NCBI RefSeq assembly: GCF_013426735.1 | Contig: NZ_AP023272.1 | Coordinates: 699,501-763,500, forward strand | Source: Agrobacterium vitis | GTDB lineage: Bacteria > Pseudomonadota > Alphaproteobacteria > Rhizobiales > Rhizobiaceae | Length of the DNA: 64,000 nucleotides | Direction of reading: 5' to 3' | Shown here: piece by piece, positions 1 through 10,039 of the stretch | Layout: each line of letters starts with the position of its first letter | Position numbering within the stretch: position 1 is the stretch's first letter | Program-made: the position numbers and the translations under genes | The notes under the pieces: model-generated | The model's database searches: none | The model's input: only the letters and a program-made list of their open reading frames with translations | Told to the model about the DNA's origin: nothing

Positions 1-125
1 TTTATCACTCGGTTGCAATTGACGTTACTGATGGGCTTTGCCATTGGTTCGACATATAGGACATATGGTTGCCCGATGCGAGAGACATTCAGGGTTGCCT
101 GTCCAGTTTCCGGAAGGAGAAGTCA

Positions 126-1232
126 TTGTCTGTGCTGCCTCGCCAGATCCGGCGCGCCTTTGTTGCCGTTGCCTTGTGTGCCGCCATGCTGCCGTCTACG
201 GTCGCCGCCAACCCCGTGCTGGTGGTGGATGTCAACTCCCTGACGGTGTTGGAGCACCAGGATAGTTTCAAGAAATGGTATCCGGCCTCGCTGACCAAGC
301 TGATGACGGCCTATACGACGTTCAGGGCGCTGAGAGCCGGCGAAGTGCGTCTGGATAGCGTGGTGACACTGAGTGCCTTTGCAGCGTCGCAAGCGCCGAG
401 CAAAATGTTTTTCAAGCCCGGCTCGAAAATGACGCTGGACGACGCCTTGAAGATGATGCTGGTGAAATCCGCCAATGACATTGCCATGGCCGTGGCTGAA
501 AATGTCGGTGGCAGCCAGACGGCGTTCGTTGCTCGGATGAATGCCGAGGCGGCCCGGCTTGGCATGACATCCAGCCATTTCGTCAATCCGAATGGGCTGC
601 CAGCCCCCGGACAATATTCCACGGCTCGCGATCTTGCGGTGCTGGCCGTGACCATTCGCCGCGAATTTCCTGAATATGCAGGCTATTTCAAGATCGAAGC
701 GATTGATACCGGCAAAAAGATCTATCCCAATGTCAACATGCTGGTCGGCCGCTTCGATGGGGTCGATGGCATGAAGACCGGTTATATCTGTGCCTCCGGT
801 TTCAATCAGATCACCTCTGCGACCCGCAATGGCCGCACCCTGATCACCGTGGTTATGGGCGCTGACAGCCTGGCGGCACGCGCCGATATTTCCGCCAATC
901 TGCTCCAGAAATATTTCGATCGACCCAATGCTCAGGGATCGCGCCTTTCGGCGCTAGGGCCTGACAGCGTTGACGGTTTGAACGCGGTGAATGACGTGTC
1001 TGCCGAAATGTGCTCCACGGAGGCACGCAAGCGGCGCAGCGAAACCCGGGACGAGACCGGCCGGATGAAGCTGCAATCGCCCTATATCCATGAAATGTCC
1101 GCGCCGCCGGTGCCAGTCTTTGCTGGCCTCATCCCCGGCAGTGAGCCGCCGGATCCGCCACCGGCTGCTTCGGGTGCCAAACAGCAGCAGATGGGCGAAG
1201 TTCCCCGCCCCACGCCGCGCCCGCAAATGTAA
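126..1232 (+). CDS. D-alanyl-D-alanine carboxypeptidase (DacF/PBP5-like)
   Basis: Serine-type carboxypeptidase that would trim the terminal D-Ala of peptidoglycan stem peptides in the periplasm (368 aa). The three motifs of penicillin-binding enzymes are visible: SLTK at residues 55-58, SAN at 115-117 and KTG at 217-219. An N-terminal hydrophobic stretch ending near VAAN is a signal peptide. The C-terminus is proline-rich. The frame is open further upstream, but a TTG at 126 has a strong Shine-Dalgarno (GGAAGGAG at 113-120), so I chose it. It stands alone, followed by a cobW-like gene on the same strand. Confidence 0.85.
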   Translation: MSVLPRQIRRAFVAVALCAAMLPSTVAANPVLVVDVNSLTVLEHQDSFKKWYPASLTKLMTAYTTFRALRAGEVRLDSVVTLSAFAASQAPSKMFFKPGSKMTLDDALKMMLVKSANDIAMAVAENVGGSQTAFVARMNAEAARLGMTSSHFVNPNGLPAPGQYSTARDLAVLAVTIRREFPEYAGYFKIEAIDTGKKIYPNVNMLVGRFDGVDGMKTGYICASGFNQITSATRNGRTLITVVMGADSLAARADISANLLQKYFDRPNAQGSRLSALGPDSVDGLNAVNDVSAEMCSTEARKRRSETRDETGRMKLQSPYIHEMSAPPVPVFAGLIPGSEPPDPPPAASGAKQQQMGEVPRPTPRPQM

Positions 1233-1311
1233 TGCGGGGCGCCATTGATAATGGCAGTCCGTGTTTTCTTTTCGAATACCTCAAGCCTTTAATAGATTTG
1301 TAAAATTCGAA

Positions 1312-1340
1312 ATTCTTTCAAGTCGAGGATGCGTGAGCAT
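1312..1340. repeat. Leader repeat with GGATGC-GTGA-GCATC hairpin, copy 1
   Basis: Twenty-nine bases here match 4150-4178 at 26 positions. The core is a near-palindrome, GGATGC with a GTGA loop and GCATC. It lies 27 bases before the start of the cobW-like gene. Related hairpins occur at 25272-25291 and 28856-28871. No known family is recognised. Confidence 0.6.
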
Positions 1341-1367
1341 CTCCCAGCCTTCGTATAAGAAGAGGTC

Positions 1368-2525
<1,158 letters not shown>

Positions 2526-2549
2526 TCGGCGGTTATCTCGGACGCTGCT

Positions 2550-2801
2550 TTATCGGGTGGGCATCTGATCCGGTTTGCCGATCACAAAACGGTGGCCGGT
2601 CGCGGATCTCTCGCTGGACAGCAGGATATATCCGTCTTCCCGGCAGAAATGCGGGATATCGATAATCGCCAGGGGATCGGTGGTTTCGACAATGAGCCGG
2701 CTACCGACCGCCATCCCAGACAGACGTTTTCGCGATTTTAGCACGGGAAGCGGGCATTTCAGCCCTTTGAGGTCCAGGATGTCTTCCGGCTCCGGGGTCA
2801 C
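2550..2801 (-). CDS. TusA-family sulfur-carrier protein
   Basis: Small cytoplasmic sulfurtransferase-type protein (83 aa) of the TusA/SirA/YedF family. The signature CPLP is at residues 16-19, with Cys16 as the persulfide carrier, in the usual first-helix position. Length matches the family. Start is a GTG whose sequence GTGA overlaps the stop codon of the upstream L,D-transpeptidase gene, so the two are translationally coupled. Whether it serves tRNA thiolation (TusA) or another sulfur transfer (YedF) cannot be told; no TusBCD genes are nearby. Confidence 0.85.
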   Translation of the reverse strand: MTPEPEDILDLKGLKCPLPVLKSRKRLSGMAVGSRLIVETTDPLAIIDIPHFCREDGYILLSSERSATGHRFVIGKPDQMPTR

Positions 2802-4114
2802 CGGGCGGCCCAGAATTTCCAGAAGGGTTTCGCCGCTGGCTCAGAGGCCGCATCCATGGCCACCATGCTGGCCTGCGGCGGCGCGACCGGGTTCGGCACG
2901 GGAACCGGGCCGGTGGCCGGGAGTGCGACGGTTGCCGTCTGCGTTGGGTCGATGTTGGCCGGAGCACCAGAACTCATAGTGCTTGCTGTCTGCGGATCGC
3001 TTGGCGCGCCATAGCGACCGGTCTTGGCGGAATTGTCCAGCGATGCGAACAGCGGGGCGGCTGTCGCTGCGGTTTTGCGTGGGCTGATGACCGGATTGGC
3101 GGGGTCGGCGACCTCGGACAATTTCAACAGCTTGCCAGCCTTCAGCGCCGAGCCTGTCGGCGCATAGGCCAGGTCGCGGCCTTTCTTCAGGTCGGCAACC
3201 AGAGCCTTGCGTTCGGCTTCGCTCGGATCGTACCAGACCTTGTCCTCATACTTCTTCATGGCCTTGGCATAGTCGCGGCTATAGGCTGAATTATAGGAGG
3301 CAAGCGCCGCAGACAGTTGCGGTGGTGTGCTCATCGGTGGGCAGGCACCAGCCGGGTTCAGGCTTTTGCCTGCTTCGACCTGCTGGTTGAAGACATATTT
3401 CTTGTCGCAAACCCCAACCTGCGGCGGTTGTTTGGTGACTTCGAACTGGTCGTAGCCAGCCTTCAGCATCTGCCAGAAAGGCATGTGGGTGCTGTAGCGA
3501 TGCCGGGCCATGTTTTCGGCGGTCATGCGGAACGGAAAGGCTTGCAATTGCACGGTCTGCTGGCCGCCGCGAAAGGCATCGCGGGCAAAGGCATAGATTT
3601 CCAGGATCTGGGCATCCGTCATCGAATAGCAGCCGGAGGACGAGCAGGCCCCATGGATCATCAGATTGGTGCCGTTGCGATTGTTGACGGCATCATACTT
3701 GTTGGGAAAACCGGTATTGATCGCCAGATAATATTTTGAATAAGGATTGAGATTGGCGGGCGTCAGGGCATAGAATCCCTCCGGCGCCTGCCGGTCGCCT
3801 TCCTTCTCTTTCGGTCCCAGTTTCCCGGACCACGCACAAATCTGGTAGTCGGCAATTTTCTCGAAACGCCCGTCAGTCTTGGCTTTCCAGATTTCCAGAA
3901 CGCCTTCTTCCTTGAAAATCCGGATGGCGATCGGCGAGTTTCGCTCCATGCCCTTCGCCTTCAGCGAGGCGAGGATTTCAGGTGGCAGCGGCTGCTCTAC
4001 CTTGTTGGACACATTGGCCGGCATCTTCTTTTCGCTGACGCTATCCAAGGTGTCGTTGCACCCTGCCAGAAGCAGGGCGGTGGCGATCAGCAGGGCGGCG
4101 TTTGAAAGGCGCAT
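2798..4114 (-). CDS. YafK-like L,D-transpeptidase lipoprotein
   Basis: Predicted periplasmic L,D-transpeptidase-fold enzyme (438 aa). The lipobox LLAGC has its Cys at residue 19. The YkuD/YafK catalytic pattern HGxxxSxGC runs from His154 to Cys162. A long alanine/proline-rich C-terminal tail follows the domain. Family members form or cleave links in peptidoglycan or to outer-membrane lipoprotein; the exact reaction is not predictable. I start at the ATG at 4114, which gives a clean signal peptide; the frame is open to 4204 but that would hide the lipobox inside the protein. Overlaps tusA by four bases. Confidence 0.8.
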   Translation of the reverse strand: MRLSNAALLIATALLLAGCNDTLDSVSEKKMPANVSNKVEQPLPPEILASLKAKGMERNSPIAIRIFKEEGVLEIWKAKTDGRFEKIADYQICAWSGKLGPKEKEGDRQAPEGFYALTPANLNPYSKYYLAINTGFPNKYDAVNNRNGTNLMIHGACSSSGCYSMTDAQILEIYAFARDAFRGGQQTVQLQAFPFRMTAENMARHRYSTHMPFWQMLKAGYDQFEVTKQPPQVGVCDKKYVFNQQVEAGKSLNPAGACPPMSTPPQLSAALASYNSAYSRDYAKAMKKYEDKVWYDPSEAERKALVADLKKGRDLAYAPTGSALKAGKLLKLSEVADPANPVISPRKTAATAAPLFASLDNSAKTGRYGAPSDPQTASTMSSGAPANIDPTQTATVALPATGPVPVPNPVAPPQASMVAMDAASEPAAKPFWKFWAAR

Positions 4115-4149
4115 TGTCGAGCTCAACTGGGTCTCATTGGGGCGGAGGC

Positions 4150-4178
4150 ATTCTTTCAGGACAAGGATGCGTGAGCAT
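4150..4178. repeat. Leader repeat with GGATGC hairpin, copy 2
   Basis: Matches 1312-1340 at 26 of 29 bases in the same DNA orientation, although the adjacent gene here runs leftward. It sits about 35 bases upstream of the L,D-transpeptidase start. The hairpin is completed by ATGTCCTT. Confidence 0.6.
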
Positions 4179-4354
4179 GTCCTTATCATGGAACGACGAA
4201 GCATTGATCATTCAGGCGGGACCATATCAAGTCGGAGCCTGTCGATCCAGTCTCGATCCTTGCCCGAATATGGTTTCTAAAGTGTGAACGGGCACTGATT
4301 GCCCATTCCACGCTTTGCCTTAATTGCCAAGGCTTTTGTCGTTCACAACACCTA

Positions 4355-4387
4355 ATACCGACAGTCCATGGTTATGACTGTCGGTAT
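4355..4387 (-). terminator. Hairpin downstream of accA
   Basis: Perfect 12-bp arms ATACCGACAGTC and GACTGTCGGTAT around a 9-base loop, in the 353-base gap behind accA. There is no strong T tract, so it may be a weak terminator or a transcript-stabilising hairpin. A wider pair TGTGAACG (4283-4290) and CGTTCACA (4340-4347) lies beside it. Nothing else is seen in this gap apart from the leader repeat. Confidence 0.5.
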
Positions 4388-4467
4388 AAGGCCCGATTGA
4401 AACATTTATGGGGCAAATCACCGGCTGCATCGCATGCCGATGCAAAAGGAGTTGTACTCGGGGCGGT

Positions 4468-5421
4468 TTACAGGTTGCGACCGATATCGAGGAATTTCTG
4501 GCGCCGCGCCGCGCGCAGCTCTGCCCCGCTTTGGCCCGACATATCCTTCAGCGCCGCCGCGATGGTTTCTCCCGTGCGGTCGATCACTGTCTCGGGGTTG
4601 CGATGGGCGCCGCCAACCGGTTCGAGAATGATGTCGTCGATAATGCCGAAACCCTTCAGGTCTTCCGCCGTGATCTTCATATTGGTGGCGGCTTCCTTGG
4701 CGCGCGTGCTGTCGCGCCATAGAATCGAGGCCGCACCCTCAGGCGAAATCACCGAATAGATGGCGTGTTGCAGCATATAGACGCGGTTGCCGGTGGCAAT
4801 GGCAATGGCGCCGCCGGAGCCGCCTTCGCCGATGACGACGGATATCAACGGGGCTTTCAGGTTAAGGCACATTTCCGTCGAGCGGGCGATGGCTTCGGCC
4901 TGGCCGCGCTCTTCCGCACCGACACCGGGATAGGCGCCAGCGGTATCGACCAGCGAAATCACCGGCAGACCAAAACGGTCGGCCATTTCCATGACGCGGA
5001 TCGCCTTGCGATATCCTTCAGGCCGGGGGCTGCCGAAATTGTGCTTCAGGCGCGATTTGGTGTCGCTGCCTTTTTCCTGGCCGATAATGGCCACCGGTAT
5101 ACCCCGGAAACGGGCCAAGCCAGCCTGGATGGCTGCGTCCTCGGCAAATTTGCGGTCGCCGGCCAGCGGCGTGAAGTCGGTAAACAGGCGTGAGGCGTAA
5201 TCGACGAAATGCGGACGCTGCGGATGGCGGGCGACCTGGGTTTTTTGCCAGGCATTCAGCTTGGAATAAATCTCTTCCATGGCTTCGCGCACGCGGACTT
5301 CCAGACGACCGATCTCTTCCGAGGTGTCGATGCTTTCATCCTCGCTCTTCAGCTTCTTCAACTCGTGAATCTTGCCTTCGAGGTCGGAAATAGGCTTTTC
5401 GAAATCGAGATAGTTGATCAT
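4468..5421 (-). CDS. accA: Acetyl-CoA carboxylase carboxyltransferase subunit alpha
   Basis: Carboxyltransferase alpha subunit (317 aa) that, with AccD, moves the carboxyl group from biotin to acetyl-CoA to form malonyl-CoA, the first step of fatty-acid synthesis in the cytoplasm. The full-length sequence matches the family from the N-terminal LDFEKPI stretch through the glycine-rich oxyanion region GEGGSGGAIAI to the C-terminal helix. Length is typical (about 317-320). Monocistronic by position; accD is not in the window. Confidence 0.95.
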   Translation of the reverse strand: MINYLDFEKPISDLEGKIHELKKLKSEDESIDTSEEIGRLEVRVREAMEEIYSKLNAWQKTQVARHPQRPHFVDYASRLFTDFTPLAGDRKFAEDAAIQAGLARFRGIPVAIIGQEKGSDTKSRLKHNFGSPRPEGYRKAIRVMEMADRFGLPVISLVDTAGAYPGVGAEERGQAEAIARSTEMCLNLKAPLISVVIGEGGSGGAIAIATGNRVYMLQHAIYSVISPEGAASILWRDSTRAKEAATNMKITAEDLKGFGIIDDIILEPVGGAHRNPETVIDRTGETIAAALKDMSGQSGAELRAARRQKFLDIGRNL

Positions 5422-5454
5422 CAGGTCCGTTCCGATCCGTTACTCTATCCTGCT

Positions 5455-5486
5455 TTACGATGTTGGCTGAGCGGCGGCCATCGTAA
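5455..5486 (-). terminator. Hairpin between xerD and accA
   Basis: Arms TTACGATG (5455-5462) and CATCGTAA (5479-5486) in the intergenic space after xerD and just upstream of accA. Could terminate xerD transcription or structure the accA leader. No T run. Confidence 0.35.
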
Positions 5487-5628
5487 TCTCTGACTATATG
5501 CCTGATCTCACCACCCATCCTTGATGGTGTGAAACCGTAAATGTCTTCGCAATGCTTGGCCGCATGTCTGTCTTGCAGACAATTTGCGTGCCAACCCAAG
5601 GGGCTTAGCACATCGCCTAGCCGGGCTT

Positions 5629-6627
5629 CTAATCGTGGTTTTTCCTATGTTTTGCAAGAGGGTGATGTGTCTCAACCAGAATCTGGAGCCTTTCTTCGAG
5701 CACATGCGTGTAGATTTGCGTCGTCGAAATGTCGCTATGTCCCAGTAATTCCTGCACAACACGCAGATCCGCGCCGTTTTCGAGCAAATGGCTGGCAAAG
5801 GCATGCCTGAGCACATGCGGCGACACCGCATCGCCGCTGAGACCGGCGCGAATGGCCAGATCCTTCAATTCCCGCGCGAAAACCTGCCTGGGCAGATAGC
5901 CTTCGCGGCTGGCGGCTGGAAACAGGAAGCCAATGCCCGATGATTTTCCCAGTTTCGACTCTGTTTGTTTCGACGCTGTTTTTTTCGAGGGTGGTTTTTC
6001 TGCCTGTTCGATTTCCTTGGCCTGCGCGTAAACCTGCATTGCGGCGATGGCCGAGCGCGACAGCGGTACCAGCCGTTCCTTGTTACCCTTGCCGCGGATC
6101 ACCAGGAACCGGCCCTCCTGCGCAAGCACATTGGCCGGAAGTGAGACCAGTTCGCTGACACGCATGCCCGTCGCATAGAGGAGCTCCAGCAGCGCCAGGC
6201 GCCGCAGCCTTTGCAGGCGGTCTGGGCCTTCCAACGCCGCCTCGGCCTGGGCCAGGGATAGGAGCTTGTCGACATCGGCAATCGACAGGGTCTTGGGCAG
6301 AGGCCGACCCTTTTTCGGGGTATCGAGGATCGATGTCGGGTCGTCACCGCGCAGTCCCTCGGCATAGAGAAACTTGTAGAATTGCCGAAGCGCCGACAGA
6401 CGGCGGGCCTGGGAGGAGGCTTCGAAACCGCGATGGCCAAGATCGGCCAGATAGGCGGAGAGGTCGTCGCTGGTGGCGGCCATGACGCTGACTTTGCGCG
6501 TGGCCAGAAAGCCATGCAGATCTTCCAGATCCCGTTCATAGGAAGAGAGCGTGTTGCCCGCCGCACCGCGCTCGGCGCTCATCATCTCAAGGAAAGCTTC
6601 AATGCGGGCGTGGCCGAGATCAACCAT
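5629..6627 (-). CDS. xerD: Tyrosine recombinase XerD
   Basis: Site-specific recombinase that resolves chromosome dimers at dif with XerC. Catalytic residues are all present: Arg156, Lys180, His271, Arg274, His297 and nucleophile Tyr306. The N-terminal SAM-like core-binding domain covers about residues 5-90. At 332 aa it is about 30 residues longer than usual. The excess is a Lys/Ser/Glu-rich insert at about 203-231 between the strands of the catalytic domain. A small membrane-protein gene lies 42 bases upstream on the same strand. Confidence 0.9.
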   Translation of the reverse strand: MVDLGHARIEAFLEMMSAERGAAGNTLSSYERDLEDLHGFLATRKVSVMAATSDDLSAYLADLGHRGFEASSQARRLSALRQFYKFLYAEGLRGDDPTSILDTPKKGRPLPKTLSIADVDKLLSLAQAEAALEGPDRLQRLRRLALLELLYATGMRVSELVSLPANVLAQEGRFLVIRGKGNKERLVPLSRSAIAAMQVYAQAKEIEQAEKPPSKKTASKQTESKLGKSSGIGFLFPAASREGYLPRQVFARELKDLAIRAGLSGDAVSPHVLRHAFASHLLENGADLRVVQELLGHSDISTTQIYTHVLEERLQILVETHHPLAKHRKNHD

Positions 6628-6669
6628 GGATGCTGTCGTTTCTATTGTTTGGTGTCTGTGCCATCACCG

Positions 6670-6822
6670 TTATGGCTGCTGCGGCTTGATTTGCGCGGCG
6701 GGAATGGTTGCGGTGATCTCCCGCTGGCCTGGTTCCACGAAGATGACCAGAGCCCACATCGCCGCATAGATCATGGCCGCCACAGTGGCAATGACGAACA
6801 GGAAGCGGAACAAGGTGGGCAT
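6670..6822 (-). CDS. Small single-pass membrane protein (50 aa)
   Basis: Short gene found by reading the minus strand. ATG at 6822 has an AGGAGG Shine-Dalgarno ten bases upstream and the frame closes with TAA at 6670. The protein begins MPTLFRFLFVIATVAAMIYA, giving one hydrophobic segment of about residues 5-29, then a polar, Pro/Gln-rich tail. It precedes xerD on the same strand with a 42-base gap and may be co-transcribed with it. No function is recognised. Confidence 0.65.
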   Translation of the reverse strand: MPTLFRFLFVIATVAAMIYAAMWALVIFVEPGQREITATIPAAQIKPQQP

Positions 6823-7112
6823 GATGACGGCCTCCTGCCTTAAAAGGCATGGTGTACAGTGCCGTGCTTCCCAGAAGAAGCAGTCGAGTTTGCTGTAACA
6901 CTTTGGGTTCTCTGGGTGTCGTTTATCTCTTCGGGAAAGAACTGTTTTGCTTTTCCCTCAGTGCAACACACATCAGCAATATCGGCTGGAGCCGTTCCTG
7001 TTTCAAGATGGAACGTGGCAGCTTCTGCCAGATAATGCCCTAAACCCCTGGCACTTAAGGGAGGTCAAGTGGCATGGAGGTGATTGTTTCTTGCTGGCAT
7101 GCGCGGCAAGTG

Positions 7113-7141
7113 CTTGACGTGGCCCCGGCATTTGTCAATAG
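7113..7141 (+). promoter_or_regulatory. Candidate promoter of aroK-aroB
   Basis: CTTGAC at 7113-7118 followed after 17 bases by CAATAG at 7136-7141, ending 28 bases before aroK. This resembles the alphaproteobacterial CTTGAC-N17-CTATAT promoter in the -35 box only. The remaining part of the 346-base gap (6823-7168) shows no convincing gene. Confidence 0.35.
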
Positions 7142-7168
7142 GGTGGTAAACCTGTTGCGAAAAGGCTG

Positions 7169-7762
7169 ATGACCCACTCGATGCCCCATGCTGTTCTACC
7201 TCTTGCTGAGCGTGCCCGCTCGGTGCTCGGGCGTCGAAACCTGATTTTCGTCGGCCTGATGGGGGCTGGAAAATCCGCGATCGGGCGTCTCGTGGCCCAG
7301 CAATTGAACCTGCCGTTCATCGATACCGATACCGAGATCGAGCGTGTGTCGCGTATGACGATCAGCGAATTGTTCGCAGCCTATGGCGAGGCGGAATTCC
7401 GGGCGCTGGAAACCCGGGTGATCCGGCGGCTGCTCAGGTCCGGGCCGAAAGTCGTCTCGACCGGCGGCGGGGCCTTTATCAATGACAGGACCCGCAGGCA
7501 GATCGAGCGTGGTGGCATTTCCATCTGGCTGAAAGCCGATCTGGATGTGCTCTGGGAGCGGGTCAACAAGCGCGATCATCGCCCGCTGTTGAAAACCGAA
7601 GACCCGAAACAGACGCTGGAAAAGCTGATGCTGGAGCGCTACCCGATCTACCAGCGTGCCGATATTACCGTATTGTCGCGCGATGGGCGCAAGGAAGCCA
7701 TTTCCGCTGAGGTGATGGATGCGGTGATCGCCTATATCAGCAAAGGCAGGAGCAAGCGATGA
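7169..7762 (+). CDS. aroK: Shikimate kinase
   Basis: Phosphorylates shikimate at O3 with ATP in the chorismate pathway (197 aa). Walker A GLMGAGKS is at residues 29-36, followed by the substrate-binding DTD and the GGG loop of the family. The N-terminal extension of about 20 residues is common in alphaproteobacteria. Its stop overlaps the aroB start by four bases (ATGA), indicating translational coupling of consecutive shikimate-pathway enzymes. Confidence 0.95.
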   Translation: MTHSMPHAVLPLAERARSVLGRRNLIFVGLMGAGKSAIGRLVAQQLNLPFIDTDTEIERVSRMTISELFAAYGEAEFRALETRVIRRLLRSGPKVVSTGGGAFINDRTRRQIERGGISIWLKADLDVLWERVNKRDHRPLLKTEDPKQTLEKLMLERYPIYQRADITVLSRDGRKEAISAEVMDAVIAYISKGRSKR

Positions 7763-8904
7763 GTACAGATCAGGCATCCGAACGTCCCGAATCCTCAGAG
7801 CGCCTAGTCCATGTACCTCTTGGTGAGCGCGCCTATGATATCCTGATCGGCGATGGCCTGATCGGGCGGGCGGGCGGTGAGATTTCCACCCGTATTAAGG
7901 GCCGCAAGGCAGCCATCATCACCGACGAGAATGTTGGTGCACTCTACCATGGGCCGCTGATGGACAGCTTGGAGGCCGACGGAATCGACACCGTGTCGCT
8001 GACCCTTCCCGCCGGTGAAAAGACCAAGAGTTTCGACCACCTGACCAAGGTTTGCGACGTGCTGCTGGAAGCGCGCATCGAACGAAATGATGTGGTGATC
8101 GCGCTTGGCGGCGGCGTTATCGGTGATCTCACAGGCTTTGCGGCGGGCATCGTCCGGCGCGGGGTGCGGTTCGTGCAGATCCCGACCTCGCTTTTGTCGC
8201 AGGTCGATAGCTCCGTCGGTGGCAAGACCGGTATCAATGCCAGGCAGGGCAAGAATCTGGTTGGCATTTTCAACCAGCCGGATCTGGTTCTGGCTGACAC
8301 CGCAGTGCTGAATACGTTGAGCGAACGGGAATTTCGCGCCGGCTATGCCGAAGTGGCGAAATATGGCTTGATCGACAAGCCGGAGTTTTTTGATTGGCTG
8401 GAGCGCAATTGGCGCGAGGTGTTTGCCGGTGGAGCGGCTCGCACGCAGGCAATTGCGCTGTCCTGCCAGGCCAAGGCCGATGTGGTCGTGGCGGACGAGC
8501 GTGAACATGGCCGCCGGGCTCTGCTCAATCTTGGCCACACCTTCGGCCACGCGCTGGAGGCGGCCACGGGCTATGATAGCCGCCGCCTTGTGCATGGGGA
8601 AGGCGTTGCCATTGGCATGGTACTGGCCCATGAATTTTCGGCCCGACTCAATCTGGCCAGCCCTGACGATGCAAAGCGGGTCGAGCGCCATTTGAAAGAG
8701 GTTGGACTACCCACCCGGATCGCTGAAATTCCTGGCGATATGCCGCCCGCCGAAGAGCTGATGAAGGCCATAGCTCAGGATAAGAAGGTCAAGGGGGGTC
8801 AACTGACATTCATTCTTACCCACGGTATCGGACAGTCTTTCGTCGCCGATGATGTGCCGTCTTCGGAAGTGCTGGGCTTTCTGAACGAAAATCTGCCCGG
8901 CTGA
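7759..8904 (+). CDS. aroB: 3-dehydroquinate synthase
   Basis: Converts DAHP to 3-dehydroquinate using NAD and a divalent metal (381 aa). The NAD-binding GGGVIGD stretch, the PTSLLSQVDSSVGGKTG core and the metal-binding HTFGHALE and HGEGVAIGM histidines are all visible. Full length for the family. Second gene of the aroK-aroB operon; a bolA-like gene converges on it three bases after the stop. Confidence 0.95.
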   Translation: MSTDQASERPESSERLVHVPLGERAYDILIGDGLIGRAGGEISTRIKGRKAAIITDENVGALYHGPLMDSLEADGIDTVSLTLPAGEKTKSFDHLTKVCDVLLEARIERNDVVIALGGGVIGDLTGFAAGIVRRGVRFVQIPTSLLSQVDSSVGGKTGINARQGKNLVGIFNQPDLVLADTAVLNTLSEREFRAGYAEVAKYGLIDKPEFFDWLERNWREVFAGGAARTQAIALSCQAKADVVVADEREHGRRALLNLGHTFGHALEAATGYDSRRLVHGEGVAIGMVLAHEFSARLNLASPDDAKRVERHLKEVGLPTRIAEIPGDMPPAEELMKAIAQDKKVKGGQLTFILTHGIGQSFVADDVPSSEVLGFLNENLPG

Positions 8905-8907
8905 TCT

Positions 8908-9189
8908 CTACCAGCGTGTGGCCTCGCCAGGGGCTGATGGTTCGATGGCCAGCGCATGCAGGCCGGCATCCAGTTCTGGCTTTAACAGGTCGGTGACAGC
9001 CCGGTGTCGGGCCAGGCGGCTGAGGCCGGTAAAACTGCCTGAGATGATGCGCACCCGCATATGGGTTTCTCCAGTGCCGGTCATATCCGGTTGATGGCCG
9101 GCATGGTGGTGGCTTTCATCGATCACCAGCAGGCGCTCGGGCTTGAAGGCCTGTGTCAATTTCTGCTCTATCATCTGGCGAAGTGACAT
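8908..9189 (-). CDS. BolA-family protein
   Basis: BolA/IbaG-type protein (93 aa), a partner of monothiol glutaredoxins in iron-sulfur or iron-responsive regulation. The fold is recognised by the N-terminal helix, the DESHHHAGH segment and the C-terminal helix ending HALAIEP. The frame is open to 9339, but the ATG at 9189 gives the normal family length, and an upstream start would overlap the divergent J-domain gene. A conserved Cys is not obvious, as in BolA proper rather than BolA2-like members. Confidence 0.8.
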   Translation of the reverse strand: MSLRQMIEQKLTQAFKPERLLVIDESHHHAGHQPDMTGTGETHMRVRIISGSFTGLSRLARHRAVTDLLKPELDAGLHALAIEPSAPGEATRW

Positions 9190-9323
9190 CTGGTGGCTCT
9201 GCATGCGATGGCGTCCAATTCTGCTGACCAATTCGGGCGTTTTGAGAAAAGCCTCCAAATGGCCAAGAACAATATGATTTGTCAATTCTTGTTGTGAGAT
9301 GGGGAAAGCCTCATAATTTGCCA

Positions 9324-9950
9324 ATGAAACTCGACTCAAAATATTTCGACAAGATCAGAACGCGCCGCAAGAAGGATGCGGAACCGGAACCGCCTGTCAC
9401 CACGTGCCAGTGGGATGGCTGCGAGCGACCGGGCGTGCACCGTGCGCCTGTCGGACGCAATGCTGAAGGCCAGTTTTTCCTGTTCTGCTTCGAGCATGTG
9501 AAGGAATATAACAAGGGTTACAATTACTTCTCCGGCCTTTCCGACAGCGAGATTGCCCGCTACCAGAAGGAGGCGATCACCGGTCATCGCCCGACCTGGA
9601 CGGTTGGCGTCAACAAGGCCGCCAAGGGATCACCCATTCACTCCACCCAACGCTCCGGCTCGGCCACGGCGCAGGCGCGGATGAGGGACCCTTTCGGCTT
9701 TGTCTCGCAAGGGCGCGGCAATGCGTCGCGGTTCGAGCCGCAGGCGCGGAAATTGAAGACGCTGGAAGCAAAAGCCTTCGATGCCCTGGGCTTGACGGGC
9801 GCTGCCACCGCACAAGATATCAAGAGGCGCTATAAAGAGCTTGTCAAAAAACATCATCCAGATGCAAATGGCGGAGACAGAGGTTCTGAAGAGCGTTTTC
9901 GGGCTGTTATTCAGGCCTATCAATTGTTAAAGCAGGCGGGTTTCTGTTAA
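9324..9950 (+). CDS. J-domain (DnaJ-like) molecular chaperone
   Basis: Protein of 208 aa with a C-terminal J domain: HPD at residues 178-180 within the KELVKKHHPD helix-loop. The N-terminal part carries CQWDGC at 28-33 and a further CFEH near 55, a possible metal site. The central region is basic and low in predicted structure. It probably stimulates an Hsp70 ATPase for a specialised client, which is unknown. Start at 9324 rather than 9279 because the upstream piece does not look like part of the family. Divergent from bolA. Confidence 0.8.
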   Translation: MKLDSKYFDKIRTRRKKDAEPEPPVTTCQWDGCERPGVHRAPVGRNAEGQFFLFCFEHVKEYNKGYNYFSGLSDSEIARYQKEAITGHRPTWTVGVNKAAKGSPIHSTQRSGSATAQARMRDPFGFVSQGRGNASRFEPQARKLKTLEAKAFDALGLTGAATAQDIKRRYKELVKKHHPDANGGDRGSEERFRAVIQAYQLLKQAGFC

Positions 9951-9965
9951 TCGAAGACTATATCC

Positions 9966-10010
9966 GATTGCGTATGCGACCTGATTGTATGCGACCTTGA
10001 TTGTATGCGC
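9966..10010. repeat. Three short tandem repeats before cobS
   Basis: Imperfect tandem copies of GATTGTATGCGACCT (9966-9982, 9983-9998 and a partial copy 9999-10010), ending 29 bases before cobS. They probably arose by slippage. Role in cobS expression unknown. Confidence 0.7.
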
Positions 10011-10039
10011 TGGGAGATGCCGCCCGGCTTGGAGAGACG

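Noticed and set aside
1233..1367. Zur operator in front of the cobW-like gene
   Set aside because: The expected AT-rich palindrome of rhizobial Zur sites was not found.
7196..7777. A minus-strand gene opposite aroK
   Set aside because: Shadow frame with His/Pro/Arg-rich coding and no similarity; aroK is clearly the real gene.
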